NCBI RefSeq assembly: GCF_013364235.1
Contig: NZ_CP054919.1
Location: 4,731,200 to 4,795,199 of the forward strand
Source: Kitasatospora sp. NA04385
Lineage (GTDB): Bacteria > Actinomycetota > Actinomycetes > Streptomycetales > Streptomycetaceae
Length of the DNA: 64,000 nt
Direction: 5' to 3'
In this document: one piece after another, positions 1 through 8,641 of the stretch
How the letters are laid out: each line of letters opens with the position of its first letter
Numbering within the stretch: position 1 is the stretch's first letter
Program-made: the position numbers and the translations under genes
Notes under the pieces: generated by a model
What the model was told of the DNA's origin: nothing
Seen by the model: the letters and a program-made list of their open reading frames with translations, nothing else
Database searches by the model: none

Positions 1-1
1 C

Positions 2-331
2 GGCACCGCCCCGGCCGCCCCCGCCGCGGACCCGAGCACCACCCGGGCGACCGTGCTGGCCGAGGCCACCGAGCACGAGGAGTGGGCCGACGGCGTCCGC
101 GCCCGCGCCGCCGCCGGGCCGGACTCCTGGGAGCCCGTCCCCGTCCCGCTCCCCACCTACGTCACCGCCCCCGTGGCCCCCCGCACCACCCGGGGCCTCG
201 ACCTCTCGGCCCCCAACACCTGGGACTCCGGCCGCCCGGCGACCCCGCTCTTCGACCAGTACGGCGAACCGGCCCAGCCGGCCCAGCCCGCGGCCGACTG
301 GAGCACCCGCCCCCGCGCCGCCAACGAGTGA
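2..331 (+). CDS. C-terminal end of a truncated gene, possibly SepX/GlpR-like
   Basis: Only the last ~109 codons are present and the reading frame is open to the left edge, so the start lies outside the window. The segment is rich in Ala, Pro and Arg and has no membrane segment. It contains VPVPLPTYVTAPVAPR followed by a stretch with NTWDSGRP. From memory this resembles the C-terminus of the actinobacterial cell-division membrane protein SepX/GlpR, whose gene also tends to lie near a tRNA gene and envelope genes. That identification is tentative, because the N-terminal membrane segment cannot be seen. Codon use is typical of the host. It ends 135 bases before tRNA-Ala. Confidence 0.6.
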   Translation, partial: GTAPAAPAADPSTTRATVLAEATEHEEWADGVRARAAAGPDSWEPVPVPLPTYVTAPVAPRTTRGLDLSAPNTWDSGRPATPLFDQYGEPAQPAQPAADWSTRPRAANE

Positions 332-466
332 CCCGCTCCACCCGCCCGCCCCGGCCGCAACGCCCCACCTGCGCCGGGGCGTTCGCGTCCCCCGGCACCC
401 CGCGGCCCGGGCGTGCCGATCATGGTCACGAGTACCCCGGCAGAGGTGATAGAGTTCTTTCTTGTT

Positions 467-545
<79 letters not shown>

Positions 546-579
546 AGAAATCCCGCCCGGGAGACCGGGCGGGATTTCT
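546..579 (+). terminator. Terminator hairpin after tRNA-Ala
   Basis: A perfect 15-bp stem (546-560 with 565-579) closes a GAGA loop three bases after the tRNA CCA end. No long T-run follows, which is usual for strong GC-rich actinomycete terminators. Confidence 0.8.
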
Positions 580-619
580 CGCATTCCGGGGGCATTCGCG
601 CCGGGGCGGGTCGCCGCGC

Positions 620-751
620 GATTACCGCCTCACCGGCCCGCAGGTCGCCGAACTCCTCGCGGTGGCCCGGGCGATCCCGGGCGGCGTGATCACCGGCCAG
701 GCCGAACTGCTGGACGGCCTGCGGGCGTCCGACGGACCGCCCCGCTCCTGA
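620..751 (+). pseudogene. Possible gene remnant between tRNA-Ala and the response regulator
   Basis: The frame ending in TGA at 749-751 reads like real coding sequence for about 43 residues: it contains LTGPQVAELLAVARAIPGG and GQAELLDGLRAS, with strong G/C third positions. No start codon or ribosome site precedes it. Further upstream the same frame runs through the terminator hairpin and the tRNA, so it cannot be an intact gene as read. It may be the tail of a decayed gene or chance. The rest of 752-865 holds nothing I can recognise. Confidence 0.25.
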
Positions 752-865
752 CGCCGGGCCCCGCAGCACCCCGGACGGACGCCCGGCCCATGGACTCGTC
801 GAAACAACGGCTTGCGCAATTCGTACGGCCGGACGGCTGCGGCCGGGCCCGCCCGCTCCTCCCGC

Positions 866-1513
866 TCAGTCCGCGGGGCGGCACAGGCCGTGCTCCCAGG
901 CCCAGGCGGCGACCGCGACCCGGTTGCGGACGCCGAGCTTCTGCTGCACCGCCGCCAGGTGGTTCTTGACGGTGCCCGGGGCGAGGAACAGCTCGGCGGC
1001 GATCTCCGCGTTGGTCCGGCCCCGGGCGGCCAGCCGGACCACCTCGGTCTCCCGGTCCGTCAGCGGGTGCGCCGCCGGGCCGACCGGAGGGCGGGCCAGC
1101 TCGCGCAGCAACCGGACGGTCACCTGCGGGCTGATCAGGGTGTCGCCCGCCGTCGCCGCCCGCACCGCCTCCACCAGCAGGGCCGGGCCCGATCGCTTCA
1201 GCAGGAACCCGGACGCGCCGCCGCGCAGCGCCGCGTGCACGTACTCGTCCAGGTCGAACACCGTCACCACGACCACCCGGATCGGGGCCGGCCCCGGCTC
1301 GGCGGTCAGCCGCCTGGTCAGCTCCAGGCCGTCCAGCCGGGGCATCCGGACGTCGGCGAGCACCACGTCCGGCCGCAGGTGCCGGGCCAGTTCCAGGGCG
1401 GTCGCGCCGTCGGCGGCCTCGCCGACCACGGTGATGTCGGGCTGGGCGTCCAGGATCATCCGGAACGCGCTGCGGATGCTCTCCTGGTCGTCCGCCAGCA
1501 GGACCCGGATCAC
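866..1513 (-). CDS. NarL/LuxR-family response regulator
   Basis: This 215-residue protein has a receiver domain (about 1-120) and a LuxR-type helix-turn-helix (about 150-213). The receiver has the acidic pair in LLADDQ, phospho-acceptor Asp54 in VVLADVRMP and Lys106 in GFLLKRS, so it looks fully functional. The HTH carries LTDRETEVVRLAARGRTNAEIA. The GTG start overlaps the TGA of the upstream kinase gene (GTGA), so the pair is translationally coupled and is a cognate two-component system. DNA binding downstream of kinase phosphorylation is the inferred role. The stimulus and targets are not visible. Confidence 0.93.
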   Translation of the reverse strand: MIRVLLADDQESIRSAFRMILDAQPDITVVGEAADGATALELARHLRPDVVLADVRMPRLDGLELTRRLTAEPGPAPIRVVVVTVFDLDEYVHAALRGGASGFLLKRSGPALLVEAVRAATAGDTLISPQVTVRLLRELARPPVGPAAHPLTDRETEVVRLAARGRTNAEIAAELFLAPGTVKNHLAAVQQKLGVRNRVAVAAWAWEHGLCRPAD

Positions 1514-2562
1514 CGCGCGCCGCCCGGCAGTTCGGCGGTCAGCAGCCAGCCGCCGTCCCGGTCCGGCCCCGCCGACAGGGTGCCGCCGAGCGCCGCCACC
1601 CGCTCCGCCAGGCCCGCCAGCCCGATCCCGCCCCGGCGGCCGCCGGACGGCCGGGCCCGGCCGCCGGGGCGGCCGTTGCCCACCCGCACCAACAGCGGCG
1701 ACGGGCCCTCGACACGGACCGTCACCGGTGCGTCCGGGGCGTGCCGGCGGACGTTGGTGAGCGCCTCCACCACTACCCGGTACGCCGTCGCCGACAGCTC
1801 CCGGGGCACCCGGCCGGGCAGCTCCCGGTCCACCTCCAGGTGCACCGGCGCACCGTTCGCCGATCCGAACCTGGCCACCAGGGACGGCAGTTCCTCCAGA
1901 CCGGGGGCGGCCGGCGGGGCCTGTTCGCGGAGCATCCGCACCGTCCGGTCCATCGAGGCCAGCGCCCGCAGGCCCGCCTCCTCGATCCGCCGCAGCGCCG
2001 CCACCGCGACCGCCGGGTCCGACTCCCCGAGGTAGCCGCCCGCCTGCGCCTGCGCCAGCATCTCGCTGACCTCGTGCGCCACGAAGTCGTGCAGGTCCGC
2101 GGCCAGTTCGAGGCGCTGGCGGCGGCGCGCCTCCCGAGCCTCCCGGGCCCGCCGCCCGTCCAGCGACCGCAGCCAGCAGCCGCCCGCCGCGGCCGCCCCC
2201 GCCGCCAGCGACCAGAACGCGCAGCCGCCCGCCGTCGTCCCGCCCATCCCCGGCGACCAGCTGCGCAGCACCCACAGGGCAGCCGCCAGGCCCGCGGCGG
2301 CCACCGCGGGCACCGCCCGGCGCGGCGGCGCGAACCGGGCCGTCGGCACGACCAGCGCCACCAGCAGCAGTGCCTCCAGGGTGCCGACCGTCCCCGCCGG
2401 CGGGCCGCCCGCGCCGTCCGGGTGCAGGGCCGTCACCGCCAGCGAGCACGCCGCCGCCGCACCGGTCGCACCGGGCAGCGCCGCCCGTGACCGGGGCCAC
2501 CGGACGAGCACGGCCAGGGCCGCGCACCCGGCGGCGGCAGCGGGAAGCAGAACGAACAGCAC
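1510..2562 (-). CDS. DesK/NarX-type sensor histidine kinase
   Basis: The protein of about 350 residues has an N-terminal block of four to five hydrophobic segments (to about residue 130), a short Arg/Glu-rich helix, a HisKA_3 dimerisation segment with phospho-acceptor His158 in LAADLHDFVAHEVSE, and a HATPase_c domain with N-box ALTNVRRHA. It is expected to sit in the membrane and phosphorylate the response regulator encoded directly downstream. I chose the GTG at 2562 because the hydrophobic sequence begins there. In-frame codons further upstream run into the divergent gene's control region. No strong Shine-Dalgarno sequence precedes this start, so the exact N-terminus is uncertain. Confidence 0.88.
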   Translation of the reverse strand: MLFVLLPAAAAGCAALAVLVRWPRSRAALPGATGAAAACSLAVTALHPDGAGGPPAGTVGTLEALLLVALVVPTARFAPPRRAVPAVAAAGLAAALWVLRSWSPGMGGTTAGGCAFWSLAAGAAAAGGCWLRSLDGRRAREAREARRRQRLELAADLHDFVAHEVSEMLAQAQAGGYLGESDPAVAVAALRRIEEAGLRALASMDRTVRMLREQAPPAAPGLEELPSLVARFGSANGAPVHLEVDRELPGRVPRELSATAYRVVVEALTNVRRHAPDAPVTVRVEGPSPLLVRVGNGRPGGRARPSGGRRGGIGLAGLAERVAALGGTLSAGPDRDGGWLLTAELPGGAR

Positions 2563-2598
2563 GCACCAGACCCTACGCGGCAGTTGACGCCCGGCGCC

Positions 2599-2656
2599 CC
2601 TGCCGAACGGCACCCCCGCGGCCCGCCGCGCCGCCCGCCGCCTGCCGAACGGCACC
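2599..2656. promoter_or_regulatory. Twin 16-bp operator-like repeats
   Basis: The sequence CCTGCCGAACGGCACC occurs at 2599-2614 and again at 2641-2656. Its core TGCCGaaCGGCA is a 5-2-5 inverted repeat. The copies are 42 bp apart, close to four helical turns, and lie between the divergent kinase (start 2562) and membrane-protein (start 2693) genes. NarL-type regulators bind short inverted repeats, so autoregulation by the adjacent system is a reasonable guess. Confidence 0.5.
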
Positions 2657-2692
2657 TGCCCGCACCCCGCCCCGCCGCAGCAGGCTCGACCC

Positions 2693-3286
2693 ATGCGAAC
2701 CACCACGTACGTCCCCGGCACCCCCCGCTGGGCCCGGATCGCCGCCCACGCCGTCCCGCTGGCGGTGCTGCCCTCCGGCCTGTGGCGACTGCTGATGACC
2801 GCCGGAGCGGCCGGGGTCGACCATTCCGCCGACCCCGGCCACCGCTCCACGCTCGCCGACTACGCGTACGTGCTGGCACTCTCGCTGGTCAGCGAGGGCC
2901 TGGCGCTGCTCACCCTCGGGCTGGTCAAGCCCTGGGGCGAGCGGGTGCCCCGCCGGGTTCCGCTGCTGGGCGGGCGCCGCGTCCCGGTCCGGGCCGCGGT
3001 CCTGCCCGCCGCGACCGGCGTCGTCCTGCTGACCCTGATCGCCGCCTGGTACGTCCTCGACCCGCTGCTGTTCCACGTCCACTTCACCCCCAGCGTCGGC
3101 GACAAGGGCACCCCCGACTCCCACCTGGAGGTCAGCGGTTGGTCCCGGGTGCTGTTCGCGGCCTGCTACCTCCCGCTGCTGCTGTGGCCCCCGCTGCTCG
3201 CCGCCGTCACCCTCGCCTACCACCGCCGCCGGACGGCCGGGCCGACCGCGCCGGGGACGGTCCGACGGCTCAGCCGGCGGGCTTGA
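2693..3286 (+). CDS. Four-helix integral membrane protein, unknown function
   Basis: This 197-residue protein has about four hydrophobic segments, near residues 18-36, 58-77, 102-122 and 150-172, and a basic C-terminus. There are no catalytic motifs. I do not recognise a named family beyond the small actinobacterial membrane proteins often found beside two-component genes. It is transcribed divergently from the kinase/regulator pair across a 130-bp gap holding the twin inverted repeats, which makes it a plausible target of that system. Confidence 0.75.
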   Translation: MRTTTYVPGTPRWARIAAHAVPLAVLPSGLWRLLMTAGAAGVDHSADPGHRSTLADYAYVLALSLVSEGLALLTLGLVKPWGERVPRRVPLLGGRRVPVRAAVLPAATGVVLLTLIAAWYVLDPLLFHVHFTPSVGDKGTPDSHLEVSGWSRVLFAACYLPLLLWPPLLAAVTLAYHRRRTAGPTAPGTVRRLSRRA

Positions 3287-3429
3287 ACCCGATTCCCGTG
3301 CCGCCGACGACCACCTTTCGAACGGGCGTCCTGGGCGGGCCGTTCCACCGGCGGCGCGTCCCCGGCCCGGCCGGGGAGCAGGTGGACGCCCTCCACCGGG
3401 CCGGAGCCGTTTTCGCCATCCGGACGGGG

Positions 3430-3966
3430 TCAGGGGTGCAGGACGGTCAGCAGGACGGTGGTGGCGTCGCCGTCCGGGGACGCGACGGCGGTGCCGGCGG
3501 GGGAGGGGCCGAAGGTCAGCACCCGGTGGGGGACGTCGGCGGGGAAGGTCCAGTCGACCCGGTCGCGGCGGCGCAGCTCCGCGGTGTCCCGCAGGGCGGC
3601 CTCCGGGTCGGTGCCGGCCTCGGTGGCGCGCAGGGCCGACAGGTAGTCGGCGGCCGTCCCGGCCGGGACGGTGAAGCGCAGGAAGAGGACGTCCGGGCCG
3701 GAGACCGAGTCGTCGTCGCTGTAGTACCGCACCCCGCCCGCCCCCGCGGGCAGCGTCACGCCGTAGTAGCGCAGCAGGGTGGCCAGGTTGCGGGGCCCGC
3801 CCAGGTTGGCGCAGTCGTACTGGCGGTACGCGCGGGCGTCGTGCGGGTGCATCGGCCAGCAGTCGCCCCACGCCTCGCGGGCACCGGCCACGCCGCCGCC
3901 CAGGGCGAACAGCACGACCAGGACCCAGATCAACGGCCTGCGGTGCCAGGCGCGGACAGCGGACAT
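3430..3966 (-). CDS. Membrane-anchored or secreted protein, unknown function
   Basis: The 178-residue protein starts with a short basic segment and one hydrophobic helix (about residues 12-28, IWVLVVLFALGGGVAGA) followed by an extracytoplasmic domain. The external part contains two cysteines (in GDCWPMHP and YDCANLGG) that could form a disulfide, and no enzyme motif. The ATG at 3966 follows a G-rich ribosome site (GGGGGGTAGGG). It lies 86 bp downstream of the acyltransferase gene on the same strand and may be cotranscribed with it. I do not recognise the family. Confidence 0.72.
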   Translation of the reverse strand: MSAVRAWHRRPLIWVLVVLFALGGGVAGAREAWGDCWPMHPHDARAYRQYDCANLGGPRNLATLLRYYGVTLPAGAGGVRYYSDDDSVSGPDVLFLRFTVPAGTAADYLSALRATEAGTDPEAALRDTAELRRRDRVDWTFPADVPHRVLTFGPSPAGTAVASPDGDATTVLLTVLHP

Positions 3967-4052
3967 CCCTACCCCCCGGTGCTCCGCCCCTCGGGACGGT
4001 GTGTTCCCGGGATCATAGACGGCTCGAACACCGGGCCCGCCGCCGTCGGCCG

Positions 4053-5120
4053 CTACCCGCGCAGCAGCAGCCGCAGCCGGGGCGCCAGCAGCGGCCGCAG
4101 CGGCCGGGCGACCGGCCGGGTGCACAGCAGCAGGGCCAGCGCCGCCGCACCGGCGGTCAGCACCGCCTGCCCGGCCGCGGTCGGCAGGAAGCCCCGCCCG
4201 TACCAGCCCGCGTGCACCAGCGCCTCCTGGAGGAACGGGTGCACCAGGAACGCCGCCATGCTCGCCGCGCCGAGCGCGGCCCACCGCCCGGAGCGGTCGG
4301 CCCGCACCGGCACCAGCGCCAGGAACACCGCGCCCAGCAGCGCCCCCGCCAGGTTGATCCCCAGCGACACCAGCAGCCAGCGCGGGTAGCCGGCGTGCAG
4401 CCCGGCCGCGCTCGAACTCCGGTAGAACCAGGCCGCGTCCAGCCGCGGCACCAGCCAGTACGCGGCGAGCGCGGCCGCCCCGAACACCGCCGGCGCGGCC
4501 GCCCGCAGCCGCCGGTCGCCGCGCAGCGCGAGCACCCGGCGGCGGTCCAGGGTCAGCCCGGCGACGAAGAACGGCAGCAGTTGCAGCGTCCGCCCGATCG
4601 ACAGCTGCGGCGTCAGCGGCAGCGCCCCCGCCAGCAGCGAGACGGCCGCGGCGGTGGTGAGCGGCGCGCGCAGCCGGTGCCAGAGCGGGGCGCTCAGCCG
4701 CCACAGGAACAGCGACAGCAGGAACCAGGTCACCCAGACCGGGGTCAGCAGGTCGAGCGCGAACGTCCCGCCGTCCAGCCAGGCGGTGTAGGCCCCCAGC
4801 AGGGTGGTCCACAGCAGGTAGGGCGCCAGGACGCCGCCCAGCAGCCGGCCGAGCTGGTCCGGGCGGGCGGCGAAGGACCGGGAGAACCAGCCGGAGACGA
4901 ACACGAACACCGGCATGTGGAACGCGTACACCAGCAGGTACCCGGCGTGCAGCACCCGGTGCCCCGGCGCCCGCACCAGCGGCTCCCAGAAGTGCCCGCA
5001 CACCACCAGCACCATCGCCAGCAGCTTCACGTGGTCGAAGAACGGCTCGCGTCCCCCGCCCCCCGCGCCGCCCGCGGCGTCCTCGGTCTGCGGTCGGGTG
5101 ACCGGGGGTTCGGCGAGCAC
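4053..5120 (-). CDS. Acyltransferase-3 family membrane protein
   Basis: The 355-residue protein has about ten hydrophobic segments and the acyltransferase_3 (OafA/YrhL/NodX) signature near its N-terminus: FFDHVKLLAMVLVVCGHFW, which supplies the conserved His, then AFHMPVFVFVSGWF. Such proteins move acyl groups, usually acetyl, onto sugars or polymers at the cytoplasmic membrane. The substrate cannot be predicted here. The GTG start at 5120 is preceded by GGAGGAGAG at good spacing. It is divergent from geoA across about 260 bp. Confidence 0.85.
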   Translation of the reverse strand: MLAEPPVTRPQTEDAAGGAGGGGREPFFDHVKLLAMVLVVCGHFWEPLVRAPGHRVLHAGYLLVYAFHMPVFVFVSGWFSRSFAARPDQLGRLLGGVLAPYLLWTTLLGAYTAWLDGGTFALDLLTPVWVTWFLLSLFLWRLSAPLWHRLRAPLTTAAAVSLLAGALPLTPQLSIGRTLQLLPFFVAGLTLDRRRVLALRGDRRLRAAAPAVFGAAALAAYWLVPRLDAAWFYRSSSAAGLHAGYPRWLLVSLGINLAGALLGAVFLALVPVRADRSGRWAALGAASMAAFLVHPFLQEALVHAGWYGRGFLPTAAGQAVLTAGAAALALLLCTRPVARPLRPLLAPRLRLLLRG

Positions 5121-5328
5121 GGGCTCTCCTCCTCGGGGCGGATCCGTTCGGACGGACCGCCATTCTCGCCGCCGGGCGCCGGTCCGCCGAGTGCTCCCCC
5201 GGGGTGCGGTGGCGGCACGCGCGGGGTTCACCCGTACGAGTGGATTGTGGAATCCGAGTGGCCCAGCGGGGTACCGGTGACCGCGGGCCCCCGGGCTCGT
5301 TAGGCAGCGCGCCGATCTCCGTCGACGC

Positions 5329-5364
5329 ACACCAAGTCGTACACCAAGACGCAGACCAAGACGC
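5329..5364 (+). repeat. Three tandem 12-bp units in the geoA leader
   Basis: The units ACACCAAGTCGT, ACACCAAGACGC and AGACCAAGACGC lie end to end, finishing 17 bp before the geoA start codon and just before its ribosome site. They are likely part of the transcribed leader. The function is unknown. Confidence 0.7.
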
Positions 5365-5381
5365 ACAAGGGGCGGGACCCA

Positions 5382-7574
5382 GTGGCTCAGCCGTTCGAAC
5401 TGCCGGACTTCTACGTGCCGTACCCGGCCCGGATCAACCCGCACTACGAGGAGGCCCGGGTCCACACCAAGGACTGGGCGCGCGGCTTCGGCATGCTGGA
5501 GGGCTCGGGCGTCTGGGAGGAGCACGACCTCGACTCGCACGACTACGCGCTGCTCTGCTCCTACACCCACCCGGACTGCGACAGCGAGGCGCTGAACCTC
5601 GTCACGGACTGGTACACCTGGGTCTTCTTCTTCGACGACCACTTCCTGGAGACCTTCAAGCGCACCCTCGACCGCGAGGGCGGCAAGGCCTACCTGGACC
5701 GGCTGCCCGCGTTCATGCCGATGGACCTCGCGGACGGCTACCCCGAGGCCACCAACCCGGTCGAGGCCGGCCTGGCCGACCTGTGGCAGCGCACCGTCCC
5801 GCACATGTCGGCCGACTGGCGGGCCAGGTTCGCCGAGTCGACCAGGAACCTGCTGAACGAGTCGCTCTGGGAGCTGTCGAACATCAACGAGGGCCGGGTC
5901 GCCAACCCGGTCGAGTACATCGAGATGCGCCGCAAGGTCGGCGGCGCCCCCTGGTCCGCCGGGCTGGTGGAGTACGCGGCCGGCGCCGAGGTGCCCGAGG
6001 CGGTGGCGCACTCCCGCCCGCTGCGCGTCCTGCGGGACGCCTTCTCGGACGGCGTGCACCTGCGCAACGACCTGTTCTCGTACGAGCGCGAGATCGGCGA
6101 GGAGGGCGAACTCTCCAACGGCGTCCTGGTGCTGGAGACCTTCCTCGGCTGCTCCACCCAGCAGGCCGCGGACGCCGTCAACGACCTGCTCACCTCCCGG
6201 CTCCAGCAGTTCGAGAACACCGCGCTCACCGAACTCGCCCCGCTGGTGGTCGAGCACGCGCTCGACCCGGGGGAGGTCGCCCGGGTCCTGGCCTACGTCA
6301 AGGGCCTGCAGGACTGGCAGTCCGGCGGCCACGAGTGGCACCTGCGCTCCAGCCGGTACATGAACGGCGGCGGCGCGGCCGCCCCCGCGCTCGGCCCCCG
6401 GGGCCTGGGCACCTCCGCCGCCGACCTCCGGCTCGCGGCGGGCGTCCGCGGCCTGCGCAGCTTCGTCCACGCCCCGTACCGCAAGGTCGGTTCCGTGCCG
6501 TCGCCCGTCCTCCCGATGCCGTACCCCCTCTCGCTCAGCCCGCACCTGGACGGCTCCCGGGAGTACGTGGTCCGCTGGGCCCGCGAGTTCGGCCTGCTCG
6601 ACCCGGAGCCCGGCGTCCCCGCGTCCGACGTCTGGGACGAGCGCAAGCTCCGCGACTACGACTTCGCGCTGTGCGCCGCGGGCATCGACCCCGACGCCAC
6701 CCCCGCCGAGCTCGACCTCTCCTCCGCCTGGCTGACCTGGGGCACCTACGCCGACGACTACTACCCCGCCGTCTTCGGCCGCCCCCGGGACCTGACCGGC
6801 GCGAAGGCCGCCAACGAGCGGCTGCACGCGCTGATGACGCTGGACGGCAGCCTGCCGTTCGAGCCGCGCAACGCCCTGGAGGCGGGCCTCGCCGACCTCT
6901 GGCGGCGCACCACCGCCCCGTTCGACCGGGGCGCCCGGGCCGCGTTCCGCAAGGCCGTCGGCGACATGCTCGACAGCTGGCTCTGGGAGCTCGCCAACAC
7001 CGCCCAGAACCGCATCCCCGACCCGGTCGACTACATCGAGATGCGCCGGGCCACCTTCGGCTCCGACCTGACGATGGGCCTGGCCCGGATCGGCCGCGGC
7101 GGGGTGCTCCCCGAGGAGGTCTACGCGAGCGGCACCCTGCGGGCGATCGAGAACTCCGCCGCGGACTACGGCTGCCTGGTCAACGACCTGCACTCGTACC
7201 GCAAGGAGGTCGAGTTCGAGGGCGAGTTCCACAACCTGGTCCGGGTGGTGGAGAACTTCTTCTCCTGCGAGCGCGCCGTCGCCGTCGACATCGTGACCGA
7301 CCTGGCGGTCTCCCGGCTCAGCCAGTTCGCGCACGTGGTCGAGGGCGAACTCCCGCTCCTCAAGCAGGACTTCGCCATCGAGGGAGAGGCCGAGCAGGCC
7401 CTCGACGGGTACGTCCGCGAGCTGGAGGACTGGATGGCCGCCGTCCTCAACTGGCACCAGCGGTGCGTCCGGTATACGGACGGCGCGCTGCGGCGGCACT
7501 TCGCCCCGAGCACCGCCGTCCCGGCCGAACTGGGCACGTCGGCGATGCGGATCCTGGAGACCATCGGCCGCTGA
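5382..7574 (+). CDS. geoA: Geosmin synthase (germacradienol/geosmin synthase)
   Basis: This 730-residue protein is two terpene-synthase domains in tandem, the full length expected for geosmin synthase. The N-terminal half has the Mg-binding DDHFLE motif (85-90) and an NSE-type motif NDLFSYERE near 229. It cyclises farnesyl diphosphate to germacradienol. The C-terminal half has DDYYP near 455 and NDLHSYRKE near 595, and it converts germacradienol to geosmin with loss of acetone. Both halves look intact. The GTG start sits 7-10 bases after AAGGGGCGGG. The gene is monocistronic, with a terminator 85 bp downstream. The product is the earthy odour compound of soil actinomycetes. Confidence 0.97.
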   Translation: MAQPFELPDFYVPYPARINPHYEEARVHTKDWARGFGMLEGSGVWEEHDLDSHDYALLCSYTHPDCDSEALNLVTDWYTWVFFFDDHFLETFKRTLDREGGKAYLDRLPAFMPMDLADGYPEATNPVEAGLADLWQRTVPHMSADWRARFAESTRNLLNESLWELSNINEGRVANPVEYIEMRRKVGGAPWSAGLVEYAAGAEVPEAVAHSRPLRVLRDAFSDGVHLRNDLFSYEREIGEEGELSNGVLVLETFLGCSTQQAADAVNDLLTSRLQQFENTALTELAPLVVEHALDPGEVARVLAYVKGLQDWQSGGHEWHLRSSRYMNGGGAAAPALGPRGLGTSAADLRLAAGVRGLRSFVHAPYRKVGSVPSPVLPMPYPLSLSPHLDGSREYVVRWAREFGLLDPEPGVPASDVWDERKLRDYDFALCAAGIDPDATPAELDLSSAWLTWGTYADDYYPAVFGRPRDLTGAKAANERLHALMTLDGSLPFEPRNALEAGLADLWRRTTAPFDRGARAAFRKAVGDMLDSWLWELANTAQNRIPDPVDYIEMRRATFGSDLTMGLARIGRGGVLPEEVYASGTLRAIENSAADYGCLVNDLHSYRKEVEFEGEFHNLVRVVENFFSCERAVAVDIVTDLAVSRLSQFAHVVEGELPLLKQDFAIEGEAEQALDGYVRELEDWMAAVLNWHQRCVRYTDGALRRHFAPSTAVPAELGTSAMRILETIGR

Positions 7575-7647
7575 GACACCGACCGCTGAGACACCGACCG
7601 CCGAGACACCGGCCGCCGAGACACCGGCCGCCGAGACACCGGCCGCC
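7573..7647 (+). repeat. Tandem 15-bp repeat immediately after geoA
   Basis: Five head-to-tail copies of GAGACACCGRCCGCY begin within the geoA stop codon. A degenerate sixth copy starts at 7648. The last codons of geoA (GAGACCATCGGCCGC) look like the parent unit, so the array probably grew by slippage from the gene's 3' end. It separates geoA from its terminator. Confidence 0.85.
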
Positions 7648-7658
7648 GAGACGCAGAA

Positions 7659-7691
7659 CCGGGGCGCGGGGGGTGGCCCCCCGCGCCCCGG
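7659..7691. terminator. Bidirectional terminator between geoA and the vWA operon
   Basis: A perfect 15-bp stem (7659-7673 with 7677-7691) with a TGG loop lies between two converging genes. The symmetry means it can act on both transcripts. Confidence 0.8.
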
Positions 7692-7712
7692 TCCGGGCGG
7701 ATGGCGCGCGTC

Positions 7713-8639
7713 CTACTGCCAGTTGTCCTGCCGCGGCTGGGCCGGCGGCGCCTGGTGCGGGACGGGCGCCGGGGCCGGGTGGCGCGGGTGGTGGCGGTGG
7801 CCCCGGGGGTGCCGGGTGAGGGTGTAGCCGAGGACACCGGCGAGGGCGGCCAGGACGCCGCCGGCGACCGTCCACCACCAGCGGGTGTTCCAGCCGGAGA
7901 AGAGGTCCGAGTACCAGTGGCCCTCCTCCTCGGCGGGCGCGGCGGCGTACGACGCGCTCGCGCTCGGCGCCGGGGTGGCCGCCGCCCCGGCCGCCGTCGC
8001 ACCGGCGTTCACCGGCGGCACCAGCGGGTCCTTCAGCGAGCCGCCCTCGGGCTGGGCGTCGTCCGCGCCGCCCTTGGTGGCGACGTGCACGTGGACGGTG
8101 GAGGCCAGGCCGAGGTCGGTCTGCGGGATGTCCGTGGTGGACAGCCGGACGTAGTACGTGCCGGGCAGCGGGTCGCCGGACCAGGGCTCGGCCCAGGAGC
8201 GGATCTGCCGCAGCGTGCAGCTCAGCTCCAGGGTGGCCGCGCTCTGCTCGGCGGTGCCGTTCTGCGGCCCGGCGGTGCAGGACTGCCGGCGGCGCAGGCC
8301 GTCGAACAGCTCGACCGTCCAGGTCTGCGCGCCGTGCCGGTCCGCCGCGTCCGGCAGGGTGACCTTGACCTGGACGGTCGGGGTCTGGCCCTCGGCGGCG
8401 GGGAACGCCCAGTACAGGTAGTCACCGGTGGAGACCGGGACGTCCGCGTCCTGGCCGGAGGCCAGGGTGGTCGCGGTCAGGAAGCTGGTGCCCACCGAGT
8501 TGAGCACCGGCTTGGCGGTGCCGGACGCCGACGCGGACGGCGAGGCGGACGGGGACGCGGCGGAGGCCGGCGCCGGGGCCAGCAGGAGCAGGCCGGTGAA
8601 CGCGGCGGCCGCGGCCGCGGCGGTGCGGAAGGTGCGCAT
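7713..8639 (-). CDS. Exported, C-terminally membrane-anchored protein of a vWA operon
   Basis: The 308-residue protein has a signal peptide (about 1-28, ending near APASA), a Ser/Ala-rich linker, a beta-rich extracellular domain with two cysteines (RRRQSC and ELSCTL), a second low-complexity Ala/Pro stretch, one transmembrane helix near 265-285 and a basic His/Pro-rich tail. It starts 2 bp after the end of the vWA gene, so the two are one operon. The matched topology suggests the two proteins work together on the outer face of the membrane. No enzymatic motif is visible. Confidence 0.82.
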   Translation of the reverse strand: MRTFRTAAAAAAAFTGLLLLAPAPASAASPSASPSASASGTAKPVLNSVGTSFLTATTLASGQDADVPVSTGDYLYWAFPAAEGQTPTVQVKVTLPDAADRHGAQTWTVELFDGLRRRQSCTAGPQNGTAEQSAATLELSCTLRQIRSWAEPWSGDPLPGTYYVRLSTTDIPQTDLGLASTVHVHVATKGGADDAQPEGGSLKDPLVPPVNAGATAAGAAATPAPSASASYAAAPAEEEGHWYSDLFSGWNTRWWWTVAGGVLAALAGVLGYTLTRHPRGHRHHPRHPAPAPVPHQAPPAQPRQDNWQ

Positions 8640-8641
8640 CG

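Noticed and set aside
4053..7499. Very long minus-strand open frame across geoA
   Set aside because: Only the part up to 5120 is the acyltransferase. The rest is the antisense shadow of geoA, common in high-GC DNA, with no domain.
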